Translations under genes and position numbers: made by a program
Shown: one piece after another, positions 5,130 to 5,885 of the stretch
How positions within the stretch are numbered: position 1 is the first letter of the stretch
Layout: each line of letters opens with the position of its first letter
From: an uncultured Collinsella sp.
Lineage (GTDB): Bacteria; Actinomycetota; Coriobacteriia; Coriobacteriales; Coriobacteriaceae
Length of the DNA: 5,885 nt
NCBI GenBank assembly: GCA_902475375.1
Contig: CABRZC010000110.1
Coordinates: forward strand, 1 to 5,885
Direction of reading: 5' to 3'
Notes under the pieces: generated by a model
The model's database searches: none
The model's input: only the letters and a program-made list of their open reading frames with translations
What the model was told of the DNA's origin: nothing

Positions 5130-5876
5130 TTATCGCTTCCAGAAGTGGAGGATCAGCGTCGTGCGGTTTTGCTGCTCGGTTTTGACCAGGATGTTGTGGA
5201 TGTGGGTCTTGACGGTGCCCACGGCAAGGAATAGCTCGTCAGCGATCTCTTGGTTCGATTTGCCCAGCACAACCAAACGCATGACTTCGGTCTCGCGGTT
5301 GGAGAGCTTGTAGGCGTTGCGATAGAAGGGCATCTGCTCTTCGATGTGTCGATCAAGATCGCTGACGTTCTTTTCCTCGGGTGCCTCCTGCATGCGAATC
5401 GAAAGTACGTGATAGGCATAGATAATCAGCAGAATTGCAAAGTAGCACGCAAAGATGTTCTCGCTAAAGTTGCGCTCGGACAGGTACAGCTGCAGCCAGG
5501 AGGGTGCCAGGATCATGGGAACAACAAGGATGTTGTAGAAATCCTCGGCAACGATGCACCCGACCAGAATGGCGCCGATAATGAGGTGCTTTCGTTGATT
5601 GTTGACGCGCGCCTTAAGCTCGACCTCTGTACTCTTATGAGCCGTCCAAAAGATATAGAGCCCCACAAATACAAGGAATACCTGACGTATCGTGTAGTAG
5701 AGCCATTGATGCATGGGGCCGTAGGGGACAGCGACAATGATCAGCAGCTCGCTCAGGAAGAACGTTGCGAGGGGAATAACAAACTGCTTTTTAGAATGTT
5801 TGTCGAGCAAGTCCATGGCGATGAGCCAAATAAAAGCTTGTGAAGCGGTTGCCACAAGGGTCCGCAACACAGACAT
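5130..5876 (-). CDS. Membrane-anchored LuxR-family transcription regulator (start uncertain)
   Basis: The visible 248 residues form an N-terminal membrane domain and a C-terminal DNA-binding domain. Hydrophobic segments lie near 7-24, 31-51, 57-78, 97-119 and 140-157. Residues about 190-248 are a LuxR/GerE helix-turn-helix: LSNRETEVMRLVVLGKSNQE, then IADELFLAVGTVKTHIHNI, with the usual VKTHI recognition helix. There is no phospho-receiver domain, so the signal is probably sensed in or through the membrane. Proteins of this build are common in Coriobacteriia. The ATG at 5876 is 9 nt from the window edge, the frame stays open to the edge and no ribosome-binding site is visible, so the gene may begin further upstream. 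It converges on the ABC transporter operon; control of that operon is possible but unproven. Confidence 0.87.
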   Translation of the reverse strand: MSVLRTLVATASQAFIWLIAMDLLDKHSKKQFVIPLATFFLSELLIIVAVPYGPMHQWLYYTIRQVFLVFVGLYIFWTAHKSTEVELKARVNNQRKHLIIGAILVGCIVAEDFYNILVVPMILAPSWLQLYLSERNFSENIFACYFAILLIIYAYHVLSIRMQEAPEEKNVSDLDRHIEEQMPFYRNAYKLSNRETEVMRLVVLGKSNQEIADELFLAVGTVKTHIHNILVKTEQQNRTTLILHFWKR

Positions 5877-5885
5877 GGTAATTGA

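Noticed and set aside
5250..5843. 197-codon plus-strand frame opposite the LuxR gene
   Set aside because: It overlaps fully with a gene that has a recognisable helix-turn-helix, and shows no motif of its own.

Overview
The window looks like a chromosomal segment of a moderately GC-rich Gram-positive gut-type actinobacterium, most likely of class Coriobacteriia (Collinsella-like). This is an inference. It rests on the base composition, the GAGG-type ribosome-binding sites, a LuxR-family regulator with an N-terminal membrane domain (common in Coriobacteriia), and a Bce-type peptide transporter. No sequence search was possible.

Layout from left to right. Bases 2-91 hold the last 29 codons of a plus-strand gene, probably a class II fructose-bisphosphate aldolase. 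It is followed by a strong stem-loop terminator (166-208) that sits inside a perfect 29-bp inverted repeat (arms 125-153 and 221-249). Bases 250-794 contain no gene I can support well; one weak minus-strand reading frame (331-540) and a start-less open frame (543-737) are noted. Bases 795-1784 (minus) encode a two-domain protein: an N-terminal Nudix hydrolase of the NudG/MutT type joined by a Lys/Arg-rich linker to a C-terminal Vsr-type mismatch endonuclease. The gene starts at a TTG codon. A 148-bp divergent intergenic region follows, with an 8-bp-arm inverted repeat that may be an operator.

Bases 1933-4945 (plus) form a two-gene operon with overlapping genes: an ABC ATPase and a ten-helix FtsX/BceB-like permease with a large external domain. 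This pair resembles BceAB-type transporters, which export or remove antimicrobial peptides or take part in sensing them. The 184-bp convergent gap after it holds a large, layered palindromic element (4990-5087) with a UUCG-capped inner hairpin, and a separate 12-bp hairpin (5101-5128) next to the stop codon of the last gene. Bases 5130-5876 (minus) encode a membrane-anchored LuxR-type transcription regulator whose true start may lie beyond the window.

The most notable items are the Nudix-Vsr fusion, which joins nucleotide-pool cleansing and T:G mismatch nicking in one chain, and the two structured intergenic elements, which look like more than ordinary terminators. The transporter and membrane LuxR regulator may form a cell-envelope stress module, but nothing in the sequence proves that link.
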